A DNA stretch of 64,000 bases. It comes from Brachymonas sp049977365. Lineage in GTDB: Bacteria; Pseudomonadota; Gammaproteobacteria; Burkholderiales; Burkholderiaceae_C. The DNA is taken from assembly GCF_049977365.1 (NCBI RefSeq), contig NZ_JBNGEN010000009.1, forward strand, positions 1 through 64,000, in the 5' to 3' direction. Below are positions 56,282 through 64,000 of the stretch, piece after piece. The notes beneath the pieces are model-generated. The model did not search any database, was not told the origin of the DNA, and saw only the letters and a program-made list of their open reading frames with translations. Both the position numbers and the translations under genes were made by a program. The stretch's first letter is position 1; each line of letters starts with the position of its first letter.

Positions 56282-56791
56282 TCAGGCCTGCGGGGGGATC
56301 GTTTCGTCTGCTGCAGATTGCGGACGCACCGGACGGGGCCGACCATTCTGGTCGATGGCCACATAGGTGACGGTGGCATCCGTGACCTTGAGGTAGCTGC
56401 CCTGGGCATCGAAACGTTCGGCGTAGACCTCGACCTTGAGCGTCATCGAGGTGTTGCCGATGTGCAGGATGGAGCTGTAGAACGACAGAATGTCGCCCAC
56501 GCGCACGGGCTGCTTGAAGATGAACTCCTTGACGGCCACGGTGGCCGTGCGTCCGCGCGACAGCTTGAAGGCCGTGATGGCACCGGCCATGTCCACGTGC
56601 GACATGACCCAGCCGCCGAAGATGTCGCCATTGGCATTGCAGTCGGCCGGCATGGGCACGACCTTGAGCACCAGCTCATGGGTCTTGCCGATTTCATCGG
56701 GCAGGCGGTCCAGAAAGTTGCGGTCGTTGGCCGTGTTGTGTGAACCGGGGCCGTGGACGGTGGGAAGAGGGGTTTTTTCCGAAGGTGTCAT
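56282..56791 (-). CDS. YciA-like acyl-CoA thioesterase
   Basis: The 169-residue hotdog-fold enzyme hydrolyses acyl-CoA esters. It has the catalytic pattern NANGDIFGGWVMSHVDMAGAI, with the Asp used for nucleophile activation in DIFGGW, and the strand VKEFIFKQPVRVGDIL that binds the acyl chain. Length matches YciA and related short thioesterases, with an N-terminal extension of about 30 residues. The ATG at 56791 has an AGAG site upstream. It probably recycles CoA from medium- or short-chain acyl-CoA. Confidence 0.9.
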   Translation of the reverse strand: MTPSEKTPLPTVHGPGSHNTANDRNFLDRLPDEIGKTHELVLKVVPMPADCNANGDIFGGWVMSHVDMAGAITAFKLSRGRTATVAVKEFIFKQPVRVGDILSFYSSILHIGNTSMTLKVEVYAERFDAQGSYLKVTDATVTYVAIDQNGRPRPVRPQSAADETIPPQA

Positions 56792-57151
56792 GGTGATCTC
56801 TTGTGAAGACGGGAAATGCGGGAAAGGTGCGGGTCCTGCCCGTCATGGATGAACGGGCACGGCCATCGGCACTCGGCAGGGAGCCTGATGTGAGGCGTTT
56901 CCTGCCGGTGGTGTGCAGGCCTTTCTTGCGCGATACGTCTCTGATTGTGCCCAATTCGCAGGAAGTGCGGAGGAGACGGCCCTATTTCCCGCAGCGGTGT
57001 CCATGATCTGGCCGGGCTCCGGAGCCCGGAACGGGGGAGAGGGGGACCTGTGTTTGCGGGGACAATGGAGGGCTGTGCACTGTCCCGGAATGCTGTGACG
57101 GTGCTTTTGCCATAGGCACCACCGACACATCGATTCATGGGGAGATCAGGC
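56792..57151. other. Intergenic region between thioesterase and ABC exporter
   Basis: These 360 bases lie between two divergent starts. I see no gene, strong dyad or clear sigma-70 promoter; the promoters must be weak or non-canonical. Confidence 0.3.
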
Positions 57152-58975
57152 ATGCGAGGCATGGGACGCGCGATGCAGTATGAGGAATTGCCTGCACGGC
57201 CCGGTGCAACGCGCAGCGACTGGCAGACGCTGCGGCGCCTGCTGCCCTATCTGTGGCAGTACCGGTGGCGGGTGGCGGTGGCGCTGGGCTTCATGGTGGG
57301 GGCCAAGCTGGCCAATATCGGGGTGCCCATTCTGCTCAAGCAGCTCGTGGATGCGCTCAACGTGCATCCGGGCAGCGCCTCTGGCATGGTGGTGGTGCCC
57401 GTGGGCCTGCTCGTGGCCTATGGCCTGTTGCGGCTGGCCACGACGGTGTTCACCGAGGTGCGCGAATGGATGTTTGCACCGGCGACCGAGGGCGCCGCGC
57501 GCAGCATTGCGCTGCAGGTGTTCCGGCATCTCACCCGGCTCAGCCTGCGCTTTCACCTCGATCGCCAGACGGGCGGCATGACGCGCGATGTCGAGCGCGG
57601 CGCCGCTGCCGTGCGGGGGCTGATCTCGGTTTCGCTCTACAGCATCATCCCTACGCTGGTCGAGGTAGGACTGGTGCTGGCGATCCTGGCCATTCGGTTC
57701 GATGCCGCCTTTGTCTGGATCACGCTGACGGCTCTGGTGGCCTATATCGGCTTCACGGTGAGCGTGACGGAGTGGCGCAACCATTTCCGGCGCGAGATGA
57801 ACCGGCTGGAATCCGTGGCGCAGACCCATGCGGTCGATGCGCTGCTCAACTACGAGACGGTCAAGTACTTCAACAACGAGGAGTGGGAGGCGCGTCGCTA
57901 CGACCGGGGCCTGAGAGCCTACTTCGCTGCGGCCGTGAAGAGCCAGGGGTCGCTGAGTCTGCTCAACAGCGGGCAGCAGCTCATCATCGCCACGGCACTG
58001 GTGGCCATTCTGTGGCGGGCGTCGCAAGGGGTGGCCGCCGGGCGGCTCACCATCGGCGATCTGGTGATGGTGAATGCCTTCATGATCCAGCTCTATGTGC
58101 CGCTGAACTTTCTGGGGGTGCTGTACCGGCAGATCCGGCAGAGCCTGACCGATCTGGACCGCATGTTCTCGCTCATCGACACGCCGTGCGAGATCGTCGA
58201 TGCGCCCGGGGCTTCCGAGTTGCGCACGGAATCGGGACTGCCCACGGTGTGCTTCGAGCGGGTGAGTTTTGCCTACGATCCGGAGCGTCCCATCCTGCAC
58301 GAGGTCGACTTCACCATTCCGGCTGGGCGGACCGTGGCGGTGGTGGGGCACTCGGGGGCTGGCAAGTCGACGCTGTCACGGCTGCTGTACCGCTTCTATG
58401 ACGTGACCGGCGGCCGTATCACGGTGGATGGGCAGGACCTCCGGGGCGTGACGCAGGACAGTCTGCGGCGGGCCATCGGCATCGTGCCGCAGGACACGGT
58501 GCTCTTCAATGACACCGTGGCCTACAACATCGCCTATGGCCGGGTCGGGGCCACGCGCGAGGAGATCGAAGACGCAGCGCGTGCTGCACGCATCCACGAC
58601 TTCGTGGCGAGCCTGCCCAGGGGCTATGACACCATGGTGGGCGAGCGCGGCCTCAAGCTCTCGGGAGGAGAGAAGCAGCGGGTGGCGATCGCGCGGGCCC
58701 TGCTCAAGAACCCTCCGATCATGGTGCTCGACGAGGCCACCTCCGCCCTCGATTCCGCCACCGAGCGGGCCATCCAGCACGAGCTGCACGCCGTGGCCGA
58801 CAACAAAACCACGCTCGTGATTGCCCACCGCCTGTCCACGGTCGTCGATGCCCACGAGATTCTGGTGCTCGACCATGGCCGCATCGTGGAACGCGGGACC
58901 CACGCCGGGCTGCTCGCCCAGGGCGGGCGCTATGCCGCCATGTGGGCGCTCCAGCAGAGCACGCAGCAGGAGTGA
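57152..58975 (+). CDS. Atm1-like ABC exporter (fused permease-ATPase)
   Basis: The 607-residue half-transporter joins six membrane helices (about residues 30-320) to an ATP-binding domain with Walker A GHSGAGKST, signature LSGGEKQR and Walker B IMVLDEATSALD. The intracellular loop has NYETVKYFNNE, the hallmark of Atm1/HMT1-type transporters that export glutathione-linked iron-sulphur or heavy-metal compounds. It should act as a homodimer in the inner membrane. The ATG at 57152 has a GGGGAG site eight bases upstream; an earlier ATG at 57137 lacks one. Confidence 0.9.
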   Translation: MRGMGRAMQYEELPARPGATRSDWQTLRRLLPYLWQYRWRVAVALGFMVGAKLANIGVPILLKQLVDALNVHPGSASGMVVVPVGLLVAYGLLRLATTVFTEVREWMFAPATEGAARSIALQVFRHLTRLSLRFHLDRQTGGMTRDVERGAAAVRGLISVSLYSIIPTLVEVGLVLAILAIRFDAAFVWITLTALVAYIGFTVSVTEWRNHFRREMNRLESVAQTHAVDALLNYETVKYFNNEEWEARRYDRGLRAYFAAAVKSQGSLSLLNSGQQLIIATALVAILWRASQGVAAGRLTIGDLVMVNAFMIQLYVPLNFLGVLYRQIRQSLTDLDRMFSLIDTPCEIVDAPGASELRTESGLPTVCFERVSFAYDPERPILHEVDFTIPAGRTVAVVGHSGAGKSTLSRLLYRFYDVTGGRITVDGQDLRGVTQDSLRRAIGIVPQDTVLFNDTVAYNIAYGRVGATREEIEDAARAARIHDFVASLPRGYDTMVGERGLKLSGGEKQRVAIARALLKNPPIMVLDEATSALDSATERAIQHELHAVADNKTTLVIAHRLSTVVDAHEILVLDHGRIVERGTHAGLLAQGGRYAAMWALQQSTQQE

Positions 58976-59169
58976 TCGTCAGGGAAAACCCGCAGAAAAG
59001 AGCGGCGCCGGCTGCATGTTGGCGCGATATGTGCATATCAGAATAAGAAACCGGCGCCAGATGACGGTACACTCGCGAATGTGTGCGTTTGTAAGATTCG
59101 TGTAGGCTTATGTTTCTGCACGACATTTGCGCCATTCCATTCCATCCCTTGAATCCAGGAGAGAGACTG

Positions 59170-60138
59170 ATGCACAAGAAATACCTGATTGCCGCCGCTG
59201 CAGGCGCACTGGTTCTGGCACTGACCGGGTGCGGTCAGAAAGATACGCCCGCATCTGGTGCGTCCGGCGCATCGGCCACCGGCTCGGCTGCCCCGGCCCG
59301 CGCGGCCGACACCATGGCCAAGATCAAGTCCAGCGGCGTGGTCAACCTCGGGGTGCGTGAGTCCTCGGGCCTGGGCTACACCCTGGGCAACGGCAAGTAC
59401 GTGGGCTTCCACACCGAGATGGCCGAGCGCATCGTCGACGACCTGAAGAAGGATCTCGGCATGTCCGCCCTCAAGATCAACTACCAGCCGATCACCTCGC
59501 AGAACCGCATTCCGCTGCTGCAGAACGGCACCATCGACTTCGAGTGCGGCTCCACCACCAACAACAAGGCCCGCCAGAAGGACGCCGACTTTGCCGACAC
59601 CACCTATGTCGAGGAAGTGCGCATCGCCACCAAGGCCAACTCCGGCATCAACAGCATCGAGGACCTCAACGGCAAGACCGTGGTTACCACCACGGGCACC
59701 ACGTCCGTGCAGACCCTGCGCAAGAACGAGCATGCCAAGAGCATGAACTTCAAGGAAGTGATGGGCAAGGACCATGCCGACAGCTTCCTGATGCTCGAAT
59801 CCGGCCGCGCCGACGCCTTCGTGATGGATGCCTCCATTCTGGCGGCCAACATTTCCAAGTCCAAGACGCCCAAGGACTACAAGATCCTGACCCAGGTGCT
59901 GTCGGTCGAGCCGATCGCCTGCATGCTGCCCAAGGGCGACGAGAAATTCCGCAAGGCGGTCAACGATTCGATCGAACGCCAGATCAAGGACGGATCGCTC
60001 GAGAAGCTCTACACCAAGTGGTTCATGCAGCCGATCCCGCCGAACAATGCGGTCATCGGCCTGCCGCTGTCGGCCAGCACCAAGGATGCATGGGCGCATC
60101 CCAACAACAAGCCGATGGAAGACTACCAGCAGAAGTAA
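59170..60138 (+). CDS. gltI: Glutamate/aspartate-type ABC transporter binding lipoprotein
   Basis: The 322-residue product binds the amino acid outside the inner membrane. The N terminus has a lipobox L18-T-G-C21, so it is membrane anchored rather than free, unlike Escherichia coli GltI. After a Ser/Ala/Gly linker come the family 3 solute-binding folds with GVNLGVRESSGLGYT-like strands, IDFECGSTTNNKAR and VVTTTGTTSVQTLR, which match the GltI group. An AGGAGA site precedes the ATG at 59170. It heads a four-gene import operon with two permeases and an ATPase. Confidence 0.88.
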   Translation: MHKKYLIAAAAGALVLALTGCGQKDTPASGASGASATGSAAPARAADTMAKIKSSGVVNLGVRESSGLGYTLGNGKYVGFHTEMAERIVDDLKKDLGMSALKINYQPITSQNRIPLLQNGTIDFECGSTTNNKARQKDADFADTTYVEEVRIATKANSGINSIEDLNGKTVVTTTGTTSVQTLRKNEHAKSMNFKEVMGKDHADSFLMLESGRADAFVMDASILAANISKSKTPKDYKILTQVLSVEPIACMLPKGDEKFRKAVNDSIERQIKDGSLEKLYTKWFMQPIPPNNAVIGLPLSASTKDAWAHPNNKPMEDYQQK

Positions 60139-60441
60139 GCCCGGCGCGGGGGATCAGGGGAGCTGCTTTCCCTGGTTCCCGGGCCGTTTCCGGCAGCAGG
60201 GCCTCCCCCTAAAGGAAGAGGCCCTGTACCGGAGCTCCATGACACCTGGCTCCCCCAATGCGTGCGCGGGGCCCGATGCCATGGCGGGCAAGCCCCATGG
60301 GGGCCGGGCAGAGGTGCACAGGATGCGCCTGGCCTGCAGACGGATGCGTCCGGGAGGGAACTCTCTGCGGACCTGCATGCGTCGGGACTCTTCGTTCACG
60401 AGACGGGGAGCATTTCTTGAACATGACGGAAAGGCAATGCC
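60139..60441. other. Structured gap between binding protein and permease genes
   Basis: These 303 bases contain the 9-bp hairpin listed separately but no gene. Such a hairpin just after a binding-protein gene often protects the upstream mRNA and lowers expression of the downstream permeases. Confidence 0.45.
60197..60226 (+). terminator. Intercistronic hairpin after gltI
   Basis: CAGGGCCTC (60197-60205) pairs with GAGGCCCTG (60218-60226) over a 12-base loop with a further CC/GG pair inside. It lacks a T run, so partial termination or mRNA stabilisation is more likely than full stop. Confidence 0.5.
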
Positions 60442-61200
60442 ATGAGTTGGGATTGGCAAGTTTTCTGCCGGGATACCCTGACGGGGGATGTGGTCCCGGG
60501 ATGCTATGGGCATGGCGATGTCACCACCTACCTGAACTGGATGCTGTCGGCATGGGGGTGGACCATCTCCGTGTCGGTGTGTTCGCTGGTGCTGGCGCTC
60601 GCCGTCGGCGTGGTGGTGGGGACCCTGCGAACCCTGCCCCAGGACCGGCCGGGCAACCGGCTGCTGGCCATGCTGGGCAATGTGTGGGTGGAGCTGTTCC
60701 GCAACGTGCCGCTGCTGGTGCAGATATTCCTGTGGTACTTCGTGGTGCCGGCACTCGTGCCGCCGCTCAAGGCGCTGCCGGGCTTTGTGATGGTGGTGCT
60801 GGCGCTCGGTCTCTTTACCTCGTCGCGGATCGCAGAGCAGATGCGCTCGGGCATTCTGGCGCTGCCGCGCGGGCAGCGGAACGCGGCGCTTGCGCTCGGC
60901 ATGAGCACATGGCAGAGCTACCGCTATGTGCTGCTGCCCATGGCGTTTCGCATCATCGTGCCGCCGCTCACGAGCGAGTCGATGAACATCGTCAAGAACT
61001 CGGCCGTGGCCTTTGCGGTGTCGATCTCCGAGCTCACCATGTTCGCCATGCAGGCCCAGGAAGAGACCGCACGCGGCACCGAGATCTATCTGGCCGTGAC
61101 GGGGCTCTACGTGCTGACGGCCCTGGCCATCAACCGCATCATGGCCTTCATCGAGCGGCGCACCCGCGTGCCCGGCCTGATCGTGGCGGGAGGACACTGA
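60442..61200 (+). CDS. gltJ: Amino-acid ABC transporter permease (GltJ type)
   Basis: The 252-residue permease has about five helices and the EAA-like loop ILALPRGQRNAALALGMSTWQSYRYVLLPMAFRIIVPPL that docks the ATPase. The upstream half resembles HisM/GltJ proteins. It pairs with the next permease to form the membrane channel. Its stop is followed after one base by the next ATG, so the two are coupled. Confidence 0.88.
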   Translation: MSWDWQVFCRDTLTGDVVPGCYGHGDVTTYLNWMLSAWGWTISVSVCSLVLALAVGVVVGTLRTLPQDRPGNRLLAMLGNVWVELFRNVPLLVQIFLWYFVVPALVPPLKALPGFVMVVLALGLFTSSRIAEQMRSGILALPRGQRNAALALGMSTWQSYRYVLLPMAFRIIVPPLTSESMNIVKNSAVAFAVSISELTMFAMQAQEETARGTEIYLAVTGLYVLTALAINRIMAFIERRTRVPGLIVAGGH

Positions 61201-61201
61201 C

Positions 61202-61885
61202 ATGCTGCATCTCGACTTCAGCGTCTACACCTGGCAGGTCATCTCGCAGTACATCCTCAAGGGGCTGTATTTCAGCGTGGAGCTGACCGTCATCTCGACC
61301 GTGGGCGGCATTGTGCTCGGCACGGTGCTCGCGCTCATGCGGCTCTCCAGCCATCGCCTGCTGCACATTCCGGCAACCATCTACATCAACGGCATGCGCT
61401 CCATCCCGCTGGTGATGGTGATTCTGTGGTTCTTCCTGCTCGTGCCGGCCAGCGTCTACAACGCGCTCGACGTGCCGTCGGGCAGCCGCAAGGAGGTGTC
61501 GGCCATCCTGACCTTTGTGGCCTTCGAGGCGGCGTACTTTGCCGAGATCGTCCGTGCCGGGATCCAGTCGATTCCGCGGGGGCAGATCTTCGCGGGACAG
61601 GCGCTGGGCATGACCTATGCCCAGAACATGCGGCTGGTGATCCTGCCGCAGGCCTTCCGCAACATGCTGCCGGTGTTCCTCACGCAGATCATCATTCTGT
61701 TCCAGGACACGTCCCTCGTGTATGCCATCGGCGCGTATGACCTGCTCAAGGGCTTCCAGCTCGCGGGCCGCGAATACGGCGTGGTGGAGTCCTATCTGCT
61801 GGCGGCCGTGACGTACTTCGTGATCAGCTTCGGCCTGTCGACCTTCGTCAAGCACATCAACAAGAAAATCGCCATCATCCGCTGA
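61202..61885 (+). CDS. gltK: Amino-acid ABC transporter permease (GltK type)
   Basis: The 227-residue second permease has five helices, the NGMRSIPLVMVILWFFLL motif of polar amino-acid permeases and the docking loop IQSIPRGQIFAGQALGMTYAQNMRLVILPQAFRNMLP. With GltJ it makes the heterodimeric channel. The ATG at 61202 lies one base after the gltJ stop. The ATPase gene begins 29 bases downstream. Confidence 0.9.
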   Translation: MLHLDFSVYTWQVISQYILKGLYFSVELTVISTVGGIVLGTVLALMRLSSHRLLHIPATIYINGMRSIPLVMVILWFFLLVPASVYNALDVPSGSRKEVSAILTFVAFEAAYFAEIVRAGIQSIPRGQIFAGQALGMTYAQNMRLVILPQAFRNMLPVFLTQIIILFQDTSLVYAIGAYDLLKGFQLAGREYGVVESYLLAAVTYFVISFGLSTFVKHINKKIAIIR

Positions 61886-61914
61886 CTGCGCGGTGGCAGG
61901 CAAGGAGAAATTCC

Positions 61915-62667
61915 GTGAGTGATACTCCCATGATCCAACTCAAGAACGTGAGCAAGTGGTACGGTTCCGTGCAGGTGCTCAACGAGTGTTCCACCGATAT
62001 CCGCAAGGGGGAGGTGGTGGTGGTCTGTGGTCCGTCCGGCTCGGGCAAGTCCACCCTCATCAAGACCATCAACGGGCTCGAACCCATCCAGAAGGGCGAG
62101 ATCTACGTCGACGGGCAGGCGCTCCATGATGCCCGCACCGATCTGCCCCGGCTGCGCAGCCGGGTCGGCATGGTGTTCCAGCATTTCGAGCTGTTCCCGC
62201 ACCTGAGCGTGACCGACAACCTCACGCTGGCACAGATCAAGGTGCTCGGGCGCGGCAAGAACGAAGCCCGCGAGCGCGGTCTCAAGATGCTCGACCGGGT
62301 GGGTCTGCTGGCGCACAAGGACAAGTTCCCGGGCCAGCTCTCGGGCGGCCAGCAGCAGCGTGTGGCCATTGCCCGCGCCCTGAGCATGGATCCCATCGTG
62401 ATGCTGTTCGACGAGCCTACCTCCGCCCTCGATCCAGAGATGGTGGGAGAGGTGCTCGACGTGATGGTCAAGCTCGCCAACGAAGGCATGACCATGATGT
62501 GCGTCACGCACGAGATGGGCTTTGCCCGCAAGGTCAGCCATCGGGTGATCTTCATGGACGTGGGGGGCAAGATCCTGGAGGACTGCAGCCGCGACGAATT
62601 CTTCGGCAATCCGGATGCGCGTCAGCCTCGCACCAAGGACTTCCTGAGCAAGATTCTCAACCACTGA
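61915..62667 (+). CDS. gltL: Amino-acid ABC transporter ATP-binding protein (GltL type)
   Basis: The 250-residue ATPase powers import. It has Walker A GPSGSGKST, the Q-loop VFQHFELFPHL, signature LSGGQQQRVAIARAL and Walker B VMLFDEPTSALDPE. These match polar amino-acid ABC ATPases closely. The GTG start at 61915 has an AAGGAG site; an ATG at 61930 would shorten it by five residues. It is the last gene of the import operon. Confidence 0.93.
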   Translation: MSDTPMIQLKNVSKWYGSVQVLNECSTDIRKGEVVVVCGPSGSGKSTLIKTINGLEPIQKGEIYVDGQALHDARTDLPRLRSRVGMVFQHFELFPHLSVTDNLTLAQIKVLGRGKNEARERGLKMLDRVGLLAHKDKFPGQLSGGQQQRVAIARALSMDPIVMLFDEPTSALDPEMVGEVLDVMVKLANEGMTMMCVTHEMGFARKVSHRVIFMDVGGKILEDCSRDEFFGNPDARQPRTKDFLSKILNH

Positions 62668-62797
62668 GTCTGTGGATTGTGCCGGGCGGGGCGCATCGCC
62701 AGGGAGTGTGCCGTGCTTGTCCATGCCGTCCGTTCTGCCGGCGCCTTCGGGCGCCGGTGTGCTTGGTGGGGGTGGGCATTGATGGGACAATGCCGGC

Positions 62798-63844
62798 ATG
62801 AACACCTCTGCCTCCCAGACCCTCACCATCACCCGTCCCGACGACTGGCACCTGCACGTGCGCGATGGCGCCGCGCTGCAGACCGTGGTGCCGCATACGG
62901 CAGCGCAGTTTGCGCGCGCCATCATCATGCCCAATCTGCGGCCACCTGTGACCACGGCTGCGCAGGCGCAGGCCTACCGCGAGCGGGTGCTGGCCGCCGT
63001 GCCGGCAGGGGTGCACTTCGAGCCGCTCATGACTCTGTACCTGACCGACAACACCTCCCCCGACGAGGTGGCGCGTGCCAGGGAGGCGGGTGTGGTGGCG
63101 TTCAAGCTGTATCCGGCCGGTGCGACCACCAACAGCGATGCCGGCGTGACCGACATCCGCAAGACCTACGCCACGCTCGAGGCCATGCAGCGCCACGGAC
63201 TGCTGCTGCTGGTGCATGGCGAGGTGACCGATCCTGCCGTGGACATCTTCGATCGCGAGTCCGTGTTCATCGAGCGCGTGATGCAGCCGCTGCGGCGTGA
63301 CTTTCCGGAACTCAAGGTGGTGTTCGAGCACATCACCACGCGCGAGGCAGCCGATTACGTGCGCGAATCCGACGCCCATACTGCGGCCACCATCACCGCG
63401 CACCATCTGCTCTACAACCGCAATGCGCTGTTCATGGGGGGTATCCGCCCGCACTACTACTGTCTGCCGGTGCTCAAGCGCGAGCAGCATCGCCAGGCCC
63501 TCGTGGCGGCAGCCACCAGCGGCTCTCCCCGTTTCTTCCTGGGAACCGACAGCGCCCCCCATGCCGCAGCGCTGAAGGAAAACGCCAGCGGATGCGCGGG
63601 CTGCTACACCGCGCCGGCCGCCATGGAGCTGTATGCCACCGCCTTCGATGCGGCAGGGGCGCTCGACCGGCTCGAAGCCTTTGCCTCCTTCCATGGCCCC
63701 GACTTCTATGGACTGCCCCGCAATGCCTCCACGCTGACGCTGGCGCGCGAGGACTGGCGCGTGCCCGACAGCTACCCCTTCGGCGATGCCGATGTGAAAC
63801 CGCTGGAGGCAGGCGAGCTGCTGCACTGGCGCGTGGTGGGCTGA
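62798..63844 (+). CDS. pyrC: Dihydroorotase (class II)
   Basis: PyrC closes carbamoyl aspartate to dihydroorotate in pyrimidine synthesis. The 348-residue protein keeps the full zinc site: DDWHLHVRDG at the N terminus, the carboxylated Lys in FKLYPAGATTNSDAG, His in LVHGEVTD and EHITTREA, and the catalytic Asp in GTDSAPHA. It is the active counterpart of the degenerate PyrC' at 44.5 kb. Start at the ATG at 62798. Confidence 0.96.
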   Translation: MNTSASQTLTITRPDDWHLHVRDGAALQTVVPHTAAQFARAIIMPNLRPPVTTAAQAQAYRERVLAAVPAGVHFEPLMTLYLTDNTSPDEVARAREAGVVAFKLYPAGATTNSDAGVTDIRKTYATLEAMQRHGLLLLVHGEVTDPAVDIFDRESVFIERVMQPLRRDFPELKVVFEHITTREAADYVRESDAHTAATITAHHLLYNRNALFMGGIRPHYYCLPVLKREQHRQALVAAATSGSPRFFLGTDSAPHAAALKENASGCAGCYTAPAAMELYATAFDAAGALDRLEAFASFHGPDFYGLPRNASTLTLAREDWRVPDSYPFGDADVKPLEAGELLHWRVVG

Positions 63845-63958
63845 GCGCTTTTCTGCAGGCCGGATAGTCGATGGCCGATGACCCGGCCTCGTCTTCTGCT
63901 CCTGCGCCGGCCCTCTGGATGATCCGATTTTCCTGAATTTCCCCTCTACGGAGATGCC

Positions 63959-64000
63959 ATGCATACCCCAGGCCCCCATGTTCCGGCTTCCAGTCGGCGC
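63959..64000 (+). CDS. Possible start of a gene cut by the window edge
   Basis: An ATG at 63959 preceded by ACGGAG opens a frame of 14 codons (MHTPGPHVPASSRR) that runs to the end. The content is too short to identify. Confidence 0.3.
   Translation, partial: MHTPGPHVPASSRR

Overview
The window is GC-rich, densely coded chromosomal DNA from a proteobacterium, most probably a betaproteobacterium of the order Burkholderiales. This rests on gene content and order: a hemL / rubredoxin / Pil-Chp block, a yqgE-ruvX-pyrR-pyrB-pyrC' block with a separate active pyrC, a large gltBD pair, and Slam and NnrS families. The genus cannot be fixed from sequence alone. There are no rRNA or tRNA genes, no CRISPR array, no prophage and no intact insertion sequence. 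About 49 protein genes are supported, plus one partial gene at the right edge.

Layout. 1-7.8 kb: a FUSC membrane protein, a ClcB-like chloride channel preceded by a ten-copy heptamer repeat, a methyltransferase overlapping ribD, a glycine-rich lipoprotein, a two-helix potassium channel and a 3-hydroxyacyl-CoA dehydrogenase. 8-13.6 kb: recG, then a Slam outer-membrane translocon gene behind its probable substrate, a TbpB-like surface lipoprotein with an in-frame 12-bp repeat and a Fur-box-like promoter, then a cold-shock/excalibur fusion. 13.7-22.1 kb: a LysE exporter, a GntR/FCD regulator and a divergent operon for 5-oxoproline metabolism: NRAMP-like transporter, PxpA, YcsI-like DUF1445 protein, fused KipI-KipA, and fused biotin carboxylase-biotin carrier. 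22.2-28 kb: Nudix hydrolase, NnrS, an MFS transporter, an acyltransferase and hemL. 28.4-39.5 kb: rubredoxin and a Pil-Chp chemosensory operon (pilG, pilH, pilI, pilJ, 2400-residue chpA) ending in a strong terminator. 39.6-47.3 kb: photolyase, yqgE, ruvX, pyrR, pyrB, an exported protein, an inactive dihydroorotase (pyrC'), plsC and a flavin reductase. 47.6-55 kb: a RAYT transposase homologue without its catalytic histidines, then gltB-gltD. 55-64 kb: an orphan gene behind two dyads, a thioesterase, an Atm1-like ABC exporter, a GltIJKL-type amino-acid importer and the catalytically intact pyrC.

The most interesting unit is the 15.5-22.1 kb operon. It carries all the domain types of a urea-carboxylase-like biotin enzyme (biotin carboxylase, biotin carrier, KipI/KipA carboxyltransferase-like domains) next to PxpA, with an NRAMP-fold transporter that has lost the metal-binding motifs. 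This suggests uptake and ATP-driven opening of 5-oxoproline or a related lactam. The second is the Slam/surface-lipoprotein pair with repeat-length variation and iron control. Intergenic dyads, terminators and start-deciding ribosome sites are listed individually.
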